A stretch of 64,000 nucleotides of DNA, from the NCBI GenBank assembly GCA_910890315.1, contig CAJVGD010000017.1:248001-312000 (forward strand), given 5' to 3'. The position numbers were made by a program, and so were the translations under genes. Origin of the DNA: Serendipita indica DSM 11827. Its lineage: Eukaryota > Basidiomycota > Agaricomycetes > Sebacinales > Serendipitaceae. Below the pieces are notes generated by a model that was not told where the DNA came from, did no database searches, and was given only the letters and a program-made list of their open reading frames with translations. Positions 23,301 to 34,566 of this stretch are shown piece after piece (position 1 is the stretch's first letter; every line of letters starts with the position of its first letter).

Positions 23301-25311
23301 GGATTCTCACCAGACGGCTCGCAAATTGTCTCTGGCTCATCGGATACGACCATTCGACTGTGGGATGCAGCCACTGGTCAGCCGTTAGGAGAGCCACTTC
23401 GAGGTCATGAACACGAAGTCAGCGCCGTCGGATTCTCACCAGACGGCTCGCAAATTGTCTCTGGCTCATGGGATAGGACCATTCGACTGTGGGATGCAGC
23501 CACTGGTCAGCCGTTAGGAGAGCCACTTCGAGGTCATGAACACGAAGTCACCGCCATCGGATTCTCACCAGACGGCTCGCAAATTGTCTCTGGCTCATCG
23601 GATAGGACCATTCGACTGTGGGATGCAGCCACTGGTCAGCCGTTAGGAGAGCCACTTCGAGGTCATGAAGACTCAGTCACCGCCGTCGGATTCTCACCAG
23701 ACGGCTCGCAAATTGTCTCTGGCTCATGGGATAGGACCATTCGACTGTGGGATGCAGCCACTGGTCAGCCGTTAGGAGAGCCACTTCGAGGTCATGAAGG
23801 CGGAGTCAGCGCCGTCGGATTCTCACCAGACGGCTCGCAAATTGTCTCTGGCTCATGGGATAGGACCATTCGACTGTGGGATGCAGCCACTGGTCAGCCG
23901 TTAGGAGAGCCACTTCGAGGTCATGAAGACTCAGTCAGCGCCGTCGGATTCTCACCAGACGGCTCGCAAATTGTCTCTGGCTCATCGGATACGACCATTC
24001 GACTGTGGGATGCAGCCACTGGTCAGCCGTTAGGAGAGCCACTTCGAGGTCATGAACACGAAGTCAGCGCCGTCGGATTCTCACCAGACGGCTCGCAAAT
24101 TGTCTCTGGCTCATGGGATAGGACCATTCGACTGTGGGATGCAGCCACTGGTCAGCCGTTAGGAGAGCCACTTCGAGGTCATGAACACGAAGTCACCGCC
24201 GTCGGATTCTCACCAGACGGCTCGCAAATTGTCTCTGGCTCATGGGATAGGACCATTCGACTGTGGGATGCAGCCACTGGTCAGCCGTTAGGAGAGCCAC
24301 TTCGAGGTCATGAATACTCAGTCAGCACCGTCGGATTCTCACCAGACGGCTCGCAAATTGTCTCTGGCTCATGGGATAGGACCATTCGACTGTGGGATGC
24401 AGCCACTGGTCAGCCGTTAGAAGAGCCACTTCGAGGTCATGAAGACGAAGTCAGCGCCGTCGGATTCTCACCAGACGGCTCGCAAATTGTCTCTGGCTCA
24501 TCGGATACGACCATTCGACTGTGGGATGCAGCCACTGGTCAGCCGTTAGGAGAGCCACTTCGAGGTCATGAAGGCGAAGTCAGCGCCGTCGGATTCTCAC
24601 CAGACGGCTCGCAAATTGTCTCTGGCTCATACGATAAGACCATTCGACTGTGGGATGCAGCCACTGGTCAGCCGTTAGGAGAGCCACTTCGAGGTCATGA
24701 AGCGCCGGTCTACGCCGTCGGATTCTCGCCAGACGCCACACAAATTGTCTCTGGCTCGTGCGATGCGACCATTAGACCGTGGAATGTAGTCACTGGTCAG
24801 CCGTTAAGAGGGACACCCCGAAGTGACGTTGCCTTGGTCACTGCTGTAGGATTCTCGCCAGATAACTCATCAGTGGTCTCTGGCTTAGACAATAGCACCA
24901 TTCTCTCGTGCAGATTAGCACCTGGTGAGCACAGTGACAGTCCAGTCTTTTATCCGTACAATTGGACACTTATTAACTTTATACGATGTAATTGCAGACC
25001 GCCATGATAATCAAGTTCCAGACCCAGTCCATTCAAATCTCATTACATTGGCTGACGGAGTAATCCCAGGGTCCCGTTTATCAATGTTCATACCTGGGTT
25101 CACCAGATGCGTTCTGATGCACGACGGGTGGGTAAACTCGGACGGTCGATATCTCTTTTGGGTGCCGCCCGATAATCGAAATGGGCTTTTATACCCACGT
25201 GCTCGTCTGACAATACCAACTGATTCCCATTTGCGTATGACCAGACTTGACTTTGCCAAGTTCCGTTGTGGACTATCTTGGACCGAAATTCGATCAGATC
25301 TTGAGCAATGA
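20362..25311 (+). CDS. NACHT-WD40 NOD-like receptor
   Basis: This is a STAND-class receptor. The N-terminal region (20362-21130, several small exons) is helical and amphipathic (SRAIKSILDVIQAIDDNREE, LDRYMTSMENQIDSF); it may be a HeLo/MLKL-like four-helix bundle, which is inference. The NACHT domain lies at about 21250-22000 with Walker A CDIAGSGKST (21262-21291), Walker B VILVLDAIDE (21550-21579) and the sensor-like FITSRPDP. A winged-helix/spacer region follows up to 22612, then an intron leads to PHIYLSALPFTP and the WD40 array. After the array an intron (GTGAGC near 24924 to TTGCAG near 25000) leads to a conserved C-terminal exon (IPGFTRCVLMHDGW, LFWVPPDNRNG, LDFAKFRCGLSW) ending at 25311. 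All Walker residues are present and the frame is open, so it looks functional. Such proteins act as ligand-triggered oligomerising sensors in fungal non-self recognition. Confidence 0.9.
22881..24944 (+). repeat. WD40 array: 15 near-identical 129-bp repeats plus one decayed
   Basis: Repeats start at 22881 and recur every 129 bp (22881, 23010, 23139 and so on to 24687); a sixteenth, degenerate unit begins at 24816. Each codes for 43 residues of the form LRGH..V.AVGFSPDGSQ then IVSGS.D.TIRLWDAATGQP. Repeats 1-14 are almost identical in DNA. Repeat 15 diverges and repeat 16 has lost the Trp-Asp pair. Differences among the first 14 fall mainly at the two or three codons after GHE, the Ser/Thr before AVGF, and the two residues flanking the Asp of S.D.T. 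Such a string should fold into two seven-bladed propellers. Confidence 0.95.
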
Positions 25312-25627
25312 CTTCACAAGCGTCGTAATGTTGTTGAGTATTGGTTTCCAGTCTACTATATGGATTCGCGCAAGTTTCATGTATAATCCAGTCGGATGCC
25401 AAAGACTTCTCTTTAGAAACTTTGACTGTATGAGAACTCCGAGCTTGGACCCACTACTTCTCCGTCACAATGGCGGAAATTTTTCGTTTGTTCGCCGATT
25501 CAATATGCTATGTTGCAGCATAGGAGGGCATGCAATAGTTTGTGGTTGAACCTCTCGGTGGTCAATCTCGATCTCAAGGCCAATCAAGTAATGTATTGAT
25601 TCGGCCCAACTTCTTCATTATCCTTCA
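25312..25627. other. Intergenic spacer between convergent NLR and methyltransferase genes
   Basis: This is a roughly 316 bp stretch between two convergent stops. Short frames on both strands show no family resemblance. It probably contains the two 3' ends. Confidence 0.5.
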
Positions 25628-26605
25628 TTAGTTCAAGCTCCGAAAGGCTCGTAAATGAACTCTGTTGTGTATCAGATTGCGACGCATCTGGCGCGTTACA
25701 CTCACCTATCCTGCAGGATCTCAATGCCAGCCCGGCTTTGACCATGTTCTGCGCGAGTCCAGGAACCAATATCCCACTGCTGCCAACCCCATCCGTATTT
25801 CATCTAGATTGCGCCTAGTTAACAAGGACCATACAGACGAATGTTACGTTTACCTCTGGCTTCTTGTGGGGCGCAATGACGACTAACCAGCGCGCTTTCT
25901 GGCTGAGCTCCCATAGGAGACCAAAGAGCTCGGACGGCGTCTCCACAAGGTGAAGCGCAAATGAGCAGATGATCATATCCAGCGGCCGCTGCTCGGTTTG
26001 CTCTCCATGTTCGATTGCCTCAGAGGTTTCTCGAATAATGTCGTCTCCTAGCGTGGAGAAGCAATCTGGTATGCTTCCATTAGCAATGTCTTGGAAGGAG
26101 AGTGTAGCGCATTTTCGTTTAACACGGGCTTCGTACGCCGGAGATGTGAACTAGCGACGTTAAATCTACGTGATAGATGGCGATAGCGTTCTTACCGGAT
26201 CTGACGCGCATATTTCCATTGTAAATTCAGACTTACGTATTCCTGGAGGTGATTGCTGCCACATTTTTCGTCGATGTATTGGCTGAGAGGTCTGTTCTGA
26301 TATCTCCATCCCGTTGTAATACGCTGTTCTCAACCAATTGTCCAAGGCCTCGGTGACCTCGCCACTAAGTGATGTTCATCAGCTTGGTTCTGTGGCATTA
26401 TGTTCGGTACCTTCCTAGCAAGAGTGAGACACTGTATAGCCTTTGAGCCGACGTACCACAAGCGAGATCCAGGATTCGGATAGTGCGCGGAGCTGCAGAT
26501 CCTTCTGCCTTCCACCATCTGAGGAGTGCGTTTAGGCAAGATCTTTATTCGAAAAGAGGTGCATTACGCGTTCATCCATTCGTATAGACATCGCTTGACC
26601 GCCAT
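25628..26605 (-). CDS. SAM-dependent methyltransferase
   Basis: This is a class I (Rossmann) methyltransferase. The start at 26605 (MAVKRCLYEWMNA) splices in frame (intron 26567-26525 region, GTAATG to CCTCAG) to WWKAEGSAAPRTIRILDLAC. RILDLACG is the glycine-rich SAM-binding motif I. Later exons give ALDNWLRTAYYNGMEISEQ, a central segment rich in charged residues, and DMIICSFALHLVETPSELFG, which fits motif IV and the post-motif region. A final exon (YGWGWQQWDIGSW) is spliced to RVHLRAFRSLN and the TAA at 25628-25630. The substrate cannot be read from the sequence. The length of about 260 residues is normal for small stand-alone methyltransferases. It is divergent from the histone-fold gene, with about 200 bp between starts. 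Confidence 0.75.
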
Positions 26606-26802
26606 AAAATGCGGGTTCCTATACGAGCTGGAAACCAGATTGTAGTACTATTTCGCACCGATTAGTTTTCAGGATTGCGAGATGTGAAATTATACGTTTT
26701 CGACACCGTGAGTGTTGTAGTTGTCTCGCATCGAGTGCGACAGGTTGCCCGACATGGTGGAGAACAAAACTTGGATTCCACCGACACCGGCCAATCTGCA
26801 CC

Positions 26803-27567
26803 ATGGCGTCTCGTGACATCGTTGTCGACGATGAAGCTGGAGAAAATGAGCCATCCAAGAACAAGAATGTCCTCGAACGTGCACCTGGACGCTCGTTGCT
26901 TCCAGTGGCCAGAGTGCAAAAGATACTCAAAGCGGATAAGGTACGCCATCCATTAAACTGTGATGACTGATCCGATAAGATCCTCAGGAACTCGACGGTG
27001 TAGCAAAGGAGGCTGTATTTCTTATTTCAGTCGCAACGGTACGAGCTTCGAAAGCAGAGGTTACGCCTCATTGACGAGCAAAGATGTAGGAAAGATTCAT
27101 TGCAAGACTCTCAGAGGCAGCAAAGTCACAGGCTGGTCGTGAAAAGCGAGCGACCGTTCAGCGCAAAGACATCTGTAAGTCTATTCCACATCATCAGGGC
27201 TTAGGCTGATATTGACTTTAGTGACTGTGACGAGGAGGGAAGGAGAGTACTTCTTCCTTGGTGGTAAGTTGTGACCGCAGCTTTCGACGCTCATCAAGCC
27301 ACAGATATATTGGAAGAGGGGAATACGCTCAAGGGTGGGATGAAGAAGGCTGCTCAGAGTGCCGACAAGAAGAGTGCCGATGGTGGTGACAATACGCTCA
27401 TGCGCGCGTTTGCACAGGCAAAGCCACGCCCACCGAGTCCAATCGAAGAGGGCGATGAAGCTCGGAGTGAAGCGGTTTCTCTGCCGCCGAGTAGTCGAGC
27501 ATCAACGCCGGTATCTCTTGTGGAATCACAATCAGAACATGCAGACGAGATGGAGGAAGATGATTGA
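26803..27567 (+). CDS. Histone-fold protein, Dpb3/CHRAC-like
   Basis: The N-terminal half is an NF-YC/H2A-type histone fold: LLPVARVQKILKADKELDGV, then AKEAVFLISVATERF and KRATVQRKDI, followed by LTVTRREGEYFFLGDIL. The order of helices and the arginine-valine start of helix 1 match the family that includes Dpb3 (fourth subunit of DNA polymerase epsilon) and CHRAC/Dls1. Five exons are joined by introns beginning near 26941, 27032, 27176 and 27266, all GT-AG and in frame. The C-terminal tail is acidic (SEHADEMEEDD) and Pro/Ser-rich. It is likely a nuclear DNA-binding heterodimer partner; I cannot separate the Dpb3 role from the CHRAC role by eye. Confidence 0.75.
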
Positions 27568-27586
27568 GGGAAGAGTACACCGCCGT

Positions 27587-28207
27587 TTATAGTTTACTCC
27601 GTATCTTCTCTACAATTATTTTTGCGTCATCGTCGTCCAGCTCTTCTCTTTGCTCGCGCTCCAAGATTGTAATGGCATCATAAGTTGGTGTTGTCGACTT
27701 TGGCTCTTCTGGTACCGTCTCTGCACCAAAAACGGGTGCGGGAACGAGATGGAAGTGGACGTGGTGGACGGCTTGCGCGTAGCCCTGGTTGCACACGACG
27801 TTGAGGTTTGGATTCTCCATCCCTAGGAGAGCGTCATTCGTTGGCGCGCAGTAGTTTGGCAGTGATACATACCTTTTGTCAATGCATGGCCGACTTTTGT
27901 CAATGCTTGGCCTATGGCCGCAGAGAGTTCTGGAGGGAGATCTGTAAGAGACTTGAAGTGTGCTTTTGGAATGATCAAGAGATGTCCTGGTCGAATTGGG
28001 AGGGTATCTGCGAAGAAGGGTTGATGTCAATGTCTCCCTCGAGTAGTGCAGCAACTTTCCCAAGAATGAGATGACGAGATCATCTTCGTAGATGATGTAT
28101 GCGGGTTCTTTGCGCATGATTATCTTGCAAAATATGCAGTTTTCGTTGTCCAGCCATTCGTCGGGGACGCTTCTTCCGACAAACTGGGAGATCATAAAGC
28201 TAGTCAT
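27587..28207 (-). CDS. HIT family nucleotide hydrolase (HNT1-like)
   Basis: The histidine triad HHVHFHLVP sits near 27745-27775, with the second and third histidines of the H-x-H-x-H motif intact. The N-terminal exon contains CIFCKIIMRKEPAYIIYEDD, the usual HIT start with its zinc-binding-like cysteines. The central exon reads PIRPGHLLIIPKAHFKSL. The family hydrolyses purine nucleoside phosphoramidates such as AMP-lysine. The start at 28207 (MTSFMISQFVGRSVPDEW) gives a slight N-terminal extension over the core. A C-terminal extension (ITILEREQREELDDDDAKII) is charged. The exon junction after VISFLGK does not resolve to a simple in-frame GT-AG pair by eye, so this boundary is tentative. Confidence 0.82.
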   Translation of the reverse strand: MTSFMISQFVGRSVPDEWLDNENCIFCKIIMRKEPAYIIYEDDLVISFLGKLLHYSRETLTSTLLRRYPPNSTRTSLDHSKSTLQVSYRSPSRTLCGHRPSIDKSRPCIDKRYVSLPNYCAPTNDALLGMENPNLNVVCNQGYAQAVHHVHFHLVPAPVFGAETVPEEPKSTTPTYDAITILEREQREELDDDDAKIIVEKIRSKL

Positions 28208-28379
28208 TGTTGATGATAAATGAAGATATAGTTTATAATCGAGTGATGCAATGGCCGGAATAACCGGCGCAAAGATGAGATCCAAGGCGCGTCGAGGTCA
28301 TCGAGCCATTCAGAATCGTGCAACTTGGACTCCCCCGCTCTCTGCCGCGGATCCTTGTACTCTCTAAAATACGCCAAAA

Positions 28380-29905
28380 ATGACTGGCGTAGAGGTTTCT
28401 AAACGGTCAAATGGCCACGCTCACGTCTTCAATCCACGCACGACGTCGTATGAGTTTCTGGGACCGCCGGGGACATTTCTCATCTCGACGCTCGTCCCCT
28501 TTTTCACCTATGTCTTTGCCTATGGGTGCTCAGAGTCTGCGGGAGGCTGTCCTCGCTCCTTCTACGAGCTCCCAACAAGCTTTATGCAAACCGTCACAGA
28601 CGTAGATTGGTGGAAGGCCCAATGGGATCCGCATGGATTCGCTGCTTACTTTGCGTGGTACGCGTTTACGGTCGTCGCGTGGGCTGTTCTCCCTGGTGAA
28701 TGGGTCGAGGGACTGCCGCTACGTACCGGACAAAAGCTCAAGTACAAGATTAACGGTGCGTTCTCGCGCGTATTCAAAGAGAGCTTATGTTTATCTTCCT
28801 GTCTAAGCATTCGCAACGCTCCTTCTCTCCTTGGGCCTTGCCGGAGGGCTTATTTGGACCCAAGGCCCTGCCTCATTCACGTACATCTACAACCACTGGA
28901 TTGGAATCGTAACCGGTGCCTTTGTCAACTCTATTGTGCAAGCATTCTATTGCTATGCCTCTTCATTCGCACAGGGTGCCCTGCTCTCTGCAAACGGAAA
29001 CAGCGGAAACTATATCTACGATGTGAGTCTACGTAAAGCTATCTGTTAAGTAGTTGCTAAACTCGCTCCAGTGGTTCATGGGCCGCGAACTCAACCCTCG
29101 TATCGGGTCGTTTGACATCAAGTCGTTCAACGAGCTTCGACCGGGCCTTATCCTATGGTTCCTCATCGACATTAGCATGGCCTGCGAGCAAGCCGTACGA
29201 CGAGGTGGTCATATCACTGACTCTATGTGGCTCGTCATCTGCTTCCAGGGTCTCTATGTCATTGACGCACTCTACAATGAGACGGCGATCCTCTCGACTA
29301 TGGATATCATCTCGGATGGCTTTGGCTTTATGCTTTCCGTCGGAGATTTGCTTTGGGTGCCGTTCACCTACTGCCTCCAAGCTCGCTATCTTGCATGGCA
29401 TCCAGTTGAGCTCGGCCCGGTTTGGACTGCCACCATTTTCGTCCTCCATGGTCTCGGATACTACATCTTCCGTTCGGCCAATAGCGAGAAGAATGACTTT
29501 AGGAATGGCAAGAACCCAAAGAACCGAACGTTTATGCAGACGAAGCGAGGCACCAAGTTGTTGACGAGTGGGTGGTGGGGAATGTCGCGACATCCAAACT
29601 ACTTGTGAGTGTTTCTCCTACTGCGCTGTCTTCTTTTGACTTAGCTGGTTCCAGTGGCGATCTCATCATGGCGCTGGCTTGGTGCTTGCCCACGGGTTTC
29701 GAAACACCAGTGACCTATTTTTACTTTATCTACTTTACCATCCTATTGGTTCATCGTCAACGACGAGACGACGAGGCTTGCCACGAAAAGTACGCCAGCT
29801 CAGTCTTGCACAGTTTATTTACTGATATTCATTGCTAGATATGGAGATGATTGGAAGGAGTATCAAAAGCTCGTCCCCTGGCGTATCGTGCCAGGATTCT
29901 ACTGA
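28380..29905 (+). CDS. ERG24: Delta(14)-sterol reductase, copy A
   Basis: This integral ER enzyme reduces the C14-C15 double bond formed by CYP51 during ergosterol synthesis, using NADPH. Family motifs are [14 protein letters not shown] at the N-terminus, [53 protein letters not shown] and [20 protein letters not shown] (end of exon 29054-29605 into the next). The C-terminus is [20 protein letters not shown]. Many hydrophobic helices are evident. Introns fall after KING, after NYIYD, after HPNYL and before YGDDW. Copy B on the other strand shares these positions. All expected blocks are present and open. The start at 28380 is the first Met of the conserved N-terminal exon. Confidence 0.9.
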
Positions 29906-30250
29906 GTACACCGCTTCACGAGGAACGCTGTGATGTTTCAGTCTTTTTAGATCATCACGGGGATAATGTATTGCTTTCTGACATCCTTCCCGTCGTCTTA
30001 ACGCTCTAAACCTCACGTCCTCTAATCCTTGGCGCGCGTTTGTCTGCCCGACCGTTGCCTACCAGCTCTGAGCTCCATTGATCTGACACGTCTCGACCGG
30101 CTCTTTTCATCGCTCTTGATGCTGTCCACCAGCCTAGGCGACAGCAGGCTCGAACTTCAGCGTCTATTCATCTTGACCTCCCACCTCGACCTCTGTAAAC
30201 CTCATATAGCATCCTTTTCCCTTTTGAGGATTCGCACATTGTAGAGAAAT
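29906..30250. other. Intergenic spacer between sterol reductase A and Hsp70-like gene
   Basis: This is about 345 bp of non-coding DNA on the same-strand path between the two genes. It includes a CT-rich tract near 30030-30230 just ahead of the Hsp70-like start, as often precedes fungal starts. No gene is seen. Confidence 0.45.
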
Positions 30251-32639
30251 ATGTCAGACCTCACGAATGCGCCAGACCTGCGTTATGTCGGTCAAGAGTG
30301 CTTACTCTTTGCGTTTGATATCGGCACGACGAATTGTATGAATGTTTTCTCGGTCATTCGACATATGAGCGTATATCTGACTTGTTGATTCTTCTGGCGC
30401 CGTGGAATCTTGGACGCACAATGACCTTGCTGCTCCGTAGCCGCCGTGTCCTACAGCCATCTCTTCCCGGGTAAGCACCTCATCTCCACATCATGTATCA
30501 CAGCGTCTAAATTGTCTGGTTATTCCAGGTTCGACACCGCAGGTATGATCAACGAAAACGTGGCCGCAGCACGCAGCCTGACTTGTGTTTTAAAGGTTCG
30601 ACTCGTCACCAAGTATCCTGGTCAAGAAGAGGCCGCTGGTGATTCCAAGGTACTTGGTCTATCCCTATTTACACCTTTGATTAACGCGCCGCTAGGTCCC
30701 CACACTTGTGGCGTACAAACGAGGAAAGCCAATTGGTTATGGTGTAGATGCGATCGAGCAAGCTGCTACTCAGGATGGAGAACTCGCTAAATGGTTCAAG
30801 GTCAGCCCCTTCAACTTCTCGATTTCTCCTATCGCATCGCTGACCAGCGGTTTATTGTTCATGATCATAGCTCCACCTCCATCCGGATAGCATGAAAGTT
30901 GTCGACGAACCACCAGAGTATGGCACCGACAAGGCACCCGTGTTCGAGGTCCCACCTCTCCCCAACGGTGTGACACTCAAGACAGTCTATAAGCATTTCC
31001 TCAAGTGGGTTTACCTCCACGCCGTCGACTTCTTCAAAAACAATACCGTCGACGGAGAGCGCATCTGGCAGCGGCTTGGCGACAAGGCTTTCATTGTCCT
31101 CGCGACTCCAAATGGATGGGACGTCACACAGCAGGGATTCCTTCGCCAAGCTATGATCGACGCTGGGATTATTTCAAAGGGACAGGACGAAGATAGGTTG
31201 TTCTTTGTGACCGAGGGTGAGGCGAGCGTGCACTATGCGTTGCATTATTCGCAGAGCAGGAGCTGGATGAACGTTGGCAGCTTATTTGCTGTGACGGATG
31301 CGGGAGGCAGTACGGTCGATTCAACGCTCTATAGGTGCAAGGCAATGATGCCGAAACTCGTGTTGGAAGAAGTCACGGGTAGTGAATGCGGTATGTTACG
31401 ATTTCATTCTCGTCAACTACCGCTCATGCCTGGGTGTGTTGATAGTACAAGCTGGTGGTGTCTTTGTCGACCGGGGTGGACACAGGATGCTCATGGAGAA
31501 GCTCAACGGCTCCAAGTTTGCTGTTGCCGATTATATGGATGGAATTATGGAAGAATTCGAGCGCAAGACGAAGCGCCGATTTGATGGCACGCAGACCAGC
31601 ATCATCCGGTTTGGCCGTGATTGGGACAACGACAAGTCAGTGGGCATCGTCAAAGGTCGACTTACGCTGTCAAAGGATGAGGTCGCCTCTGCCTTCCGTG
31701 CAGTCATTCCAAGGATCGTTTCCAGCGTCTCGAATCTCCTTGATGCGAGAAAGGTCGAGGTAAGTCTGAAGGCGGAATAGAAGCGGGATCTCATTACTTG
31801 TAGCACCTACTCTTGGTCGGTGGGTTGGGTGAATCGCCTTACCTCAGAAAGGCGCTCAAGGACACTTTTGGCGGCAAGGGCGTCAGCGTTGTCACTGTCG
31901 ATGAGTCTACGTATGTACATCTGGTCGTTCAACAGAGTAAGCTAACTATTTGATTAGGAAAAAGGCAGCTGCAGAAGGAGCAGCACTGTGGTATATTCGT
32001 CAACTCGTGGTGGCACGCGCTGTACGAAGCACGTTCGGTATCATCCTCTGGCGTCCCTACGACGCCGGGACATTCCATCGTGAACGCCGACACCGTGCCA
32101 AGATGGATCACGATGGAAGTATGAAGATGGTCGATCTCTGGGAAACCTGGCTTAAGAAGGTACGGATTTATTCCTTTACTCTTCGTCCTGTGAAAACTGA
32201 CCCGAGTGGCGCAGAATCATGTCGTGGGCGAGGAGACCAGTTTGACGTTCAATTACTTCTCCATCTATAAAAAGATGCCCTCAGACTTGGGAACCTTCTC
32301 CCAAGACGTCTTTGCGTATGACGGCGAGGACGACATCAAGTGGGGCCGCGACGAGCATGGGCAGCTTGCCAGGGATGTGCGCACAGTCTGTACGCTCCGT
32401 GCAGACTTGAGTGGTCTACGTTCATGTCTGCGTGCGCAAAGGGGACCCAAGGGCGAAGAGTTTTATCGCGTTGACTTTGTCATTTCAATTCTACTCGGCG
32501 GAACGAGTCTCAAAGCGAGGCTCGTTTGGCAAGAAGGCGTAAGTCAATCTTCGCATTTATACAAGGGAGACTCATTGATGGCTTGCAGGACGAACGCCGC
32601 GAGGGTCCGGTAACGGTCATTCCCAATTCCATCATCTAG
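30251..32639 (+). CDS. Hsp70-like ATPase of the HSPA12 type
   Basis: This is an actin/Hsp70-fold ATPase. The start at 30251 (MSDLTNAPDLRYVGQEC) leads to the phosphate-1 loop FAFDIGTTN, spliced to SAVSYSHLFPG. Further hallmarks are FIVLATPNGW, AVTDAGGSTVDSTLY (phosphate 2), GGVFVDRGGHRMLMEKL, and LLVGGLGESPYLRKAL (adenosine motif). A C-terminal beta-rich stretch follows, but no classical substrate-binding lid or EEVD tail is present, which marks it as HSPA12-like rather than a canonical chaperone. Such genes are multiplied in Agaricomycetes with unknown clients. The last small exon (DERREGPVTVIPNSII) ends at 32639. The gene lies between the two inverted sterol reductase copies. Confidence 0.85.
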
Positions 32640-32791
32640 GTTGATCTCTTTTCACTCTGAATCCTTCCTGCCCTGAAAACAACTTGTATATGTACCGCTT
32701 GAGCTATCCCAGGAATCAGGTCTATTCAAACTCGACTCGAAGTATTATCTGGACATTGAATGAACCCGTTTACCATTAGATTGTTCTGTGT

Positions 32792-34362
32792 CTATTCAAC
32801 GGTAGTCTCCTTGTGAATCTCGATCCCTGGCGGTGCACCCATAGCTACCAAGAGTTAGAATACAAGCATTTGAGAGACTAGAGAAGAAACGTACCATGCT
32901 TGAGGGCGTCATAAATGATAAATTGGCCCGAAACAAGGCCCGCTGTCATGACACATCTTGGACCAAGACCGGCGAACAAGCCTCTGAACCCAGCCTGCTT
33001 TGCGAGTGTCGTGAGTCTATAAACCATCGTGCCCTGTGGACCATGGCCTTTGTTTATCTAGCAGAAGGTCAATCTTTAGTGATAAAGCACTGGAGCACGA
33101 CAGACCTGACTGAGCAGAGTATCCGCCGGCTGAGACAAAACCGCTGCGGCGACACCAGCCGTCAAGCCGCTACCCAACGAAATCGCCCCACTCGTCACGG
33201 TAGACAAGTTACGTCGTTGTTCCTCCGACATATTCCTGAACGCGAGTTCGTGACAGAGCTCGTTGACGGTGAATTGTCCGATGGCATAAGGAATTTGCTT
33301 GCACAAGATTGGGAGGAAGCCGGCATAAAGCTCGCGAACGCCTCCCTCACGCGCCATACGCATGAATCCCGAAACCAGTCCAGATGCGTATTTACGGTCA
33401 GATACGAGTCGAATACGTGTCGCCTCTAATGGCTGTAAAGTATGTTAATTGGTTACTGGATTCGATGTGTCAGACGAACTGTGAGCAGGATGTCCGCGAA
33501 GAATCTGTTTATTATGAGCAATTAGTTTGAAGTAGGAGAGCCTACTCACTCTCCAATGCTGGCGCTGAGCAGATAAATAGGCATTCGATACGCCACTGCA
33601 TTATCAGGACCACCGACTGCTTCGACAATGTTTTTCTTCCAGAACCTGACGAGACTGATTAATCGTGGAGACAAAACAGGGGTATATACGAACTCGTATC
33701 CAGCAAACTTAGCACCTCCTTGAGCGAGATATCCTAATTCCAGCGTCAGGGAGCATCGCGTAAAACTTTAATCTGCGCTTACCAACTGCAGTAGGACCAA
33801 ACCCAGTTAAGAGACCCTAACAAGATGTCAACACGTGTATCCAACAGACACAAGGTAGAAAGGCAGCCAGGTCGCCACTGGCCGTCAAGCACGGAGATTG
33901 ACAAAGCAACTCTCTTGCGAAACGAGTGGAAAGTCAGGATGGATGGACGTACGAATGGACCCTCTGCAGCTATAATCTTGCGTCCGCCAGAGAAGAGCGA
34001 GTCCCTCGCCAATGCCGGATCAATTTGTATCCTCGTCTTCACCACGTCGATTGCTGGAGCCGCAAGAAGAGGTAGTAAGAGAGTTTCATGAAGAAAAGAC
34101 ACGGTCAATCACAGCATTAAAGGCAGCGTGTGCACATACGGGTCATTGCTCCATGCGTTATCCTTATTTCGATAAGCCGAAACGGTAAGAATCAAACCAA
34201 CCATATGTGTTTAAAGCTCACGTTGCACATAACGCGCCTGCCGGGGTCAACACGCATGCAATGAGAACTTCAAGGAGGCTCACCTGCCGTGAAGAATGCG
34301 CCATAATCTCTTAAAGTAAACTGTGGAAGTTGCTGAGGCTTGTGTGTCTTTGAAGTTGCCAT
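32792..34362 (-). CDS. MIR1: Mitochondrial phosphate carrier
   Basis: This is an inner-membrane SLC25 carrier that imports phosphate for ATP synthesis. The start at 34362 reads MATSKTHKPQQLPQFTLRDY, then the first repeat has AIDVVKTRIQIDPALARDS. The second repeat has PLEATRIRLVSDRKYASG followed by GGVRELYAGFLPILCKQIPY. The third has SQPADTLLSQ, then GFRGLFAGLGPRCVMTAGLV. Thus all three signature loops are present. GFLPILCKQIPY and the PADTLLSQ third motif are characteristic of the phosphate carrier subgroup. At least seven small exons are needed. The final exon MGAPPGIEIHKETTVE ends at 32792. It is convergent with the Hsp70-like gene. Confidence 0.88.
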
Positions 34363-34566
34363 TTGGCTCCAACGTCGAGGAGCAGCTGGATGCAAGGTTA
34401 TAAAGGGACGAAAGGATGACGTCGTTCAGCGCTCGCTCAGCTCAGCCACTCGGGACTCCGGCATAGGGTATAACCATTCGAAACGAACATATCATCGACA
34501 ACAAAGGTTCGTCTGCGGATCTAGCACGTTCCGGGATTCATTCACTACGGAAAGGCTTCCGGATCC

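Noticed and set aside
22881-24944. Regular 129-bp direct repeats considered as a CRISPR or satellite array
   Set aside because: The period is an exact multiple of three, the frame is open throughout and the units encode WD40 blades.
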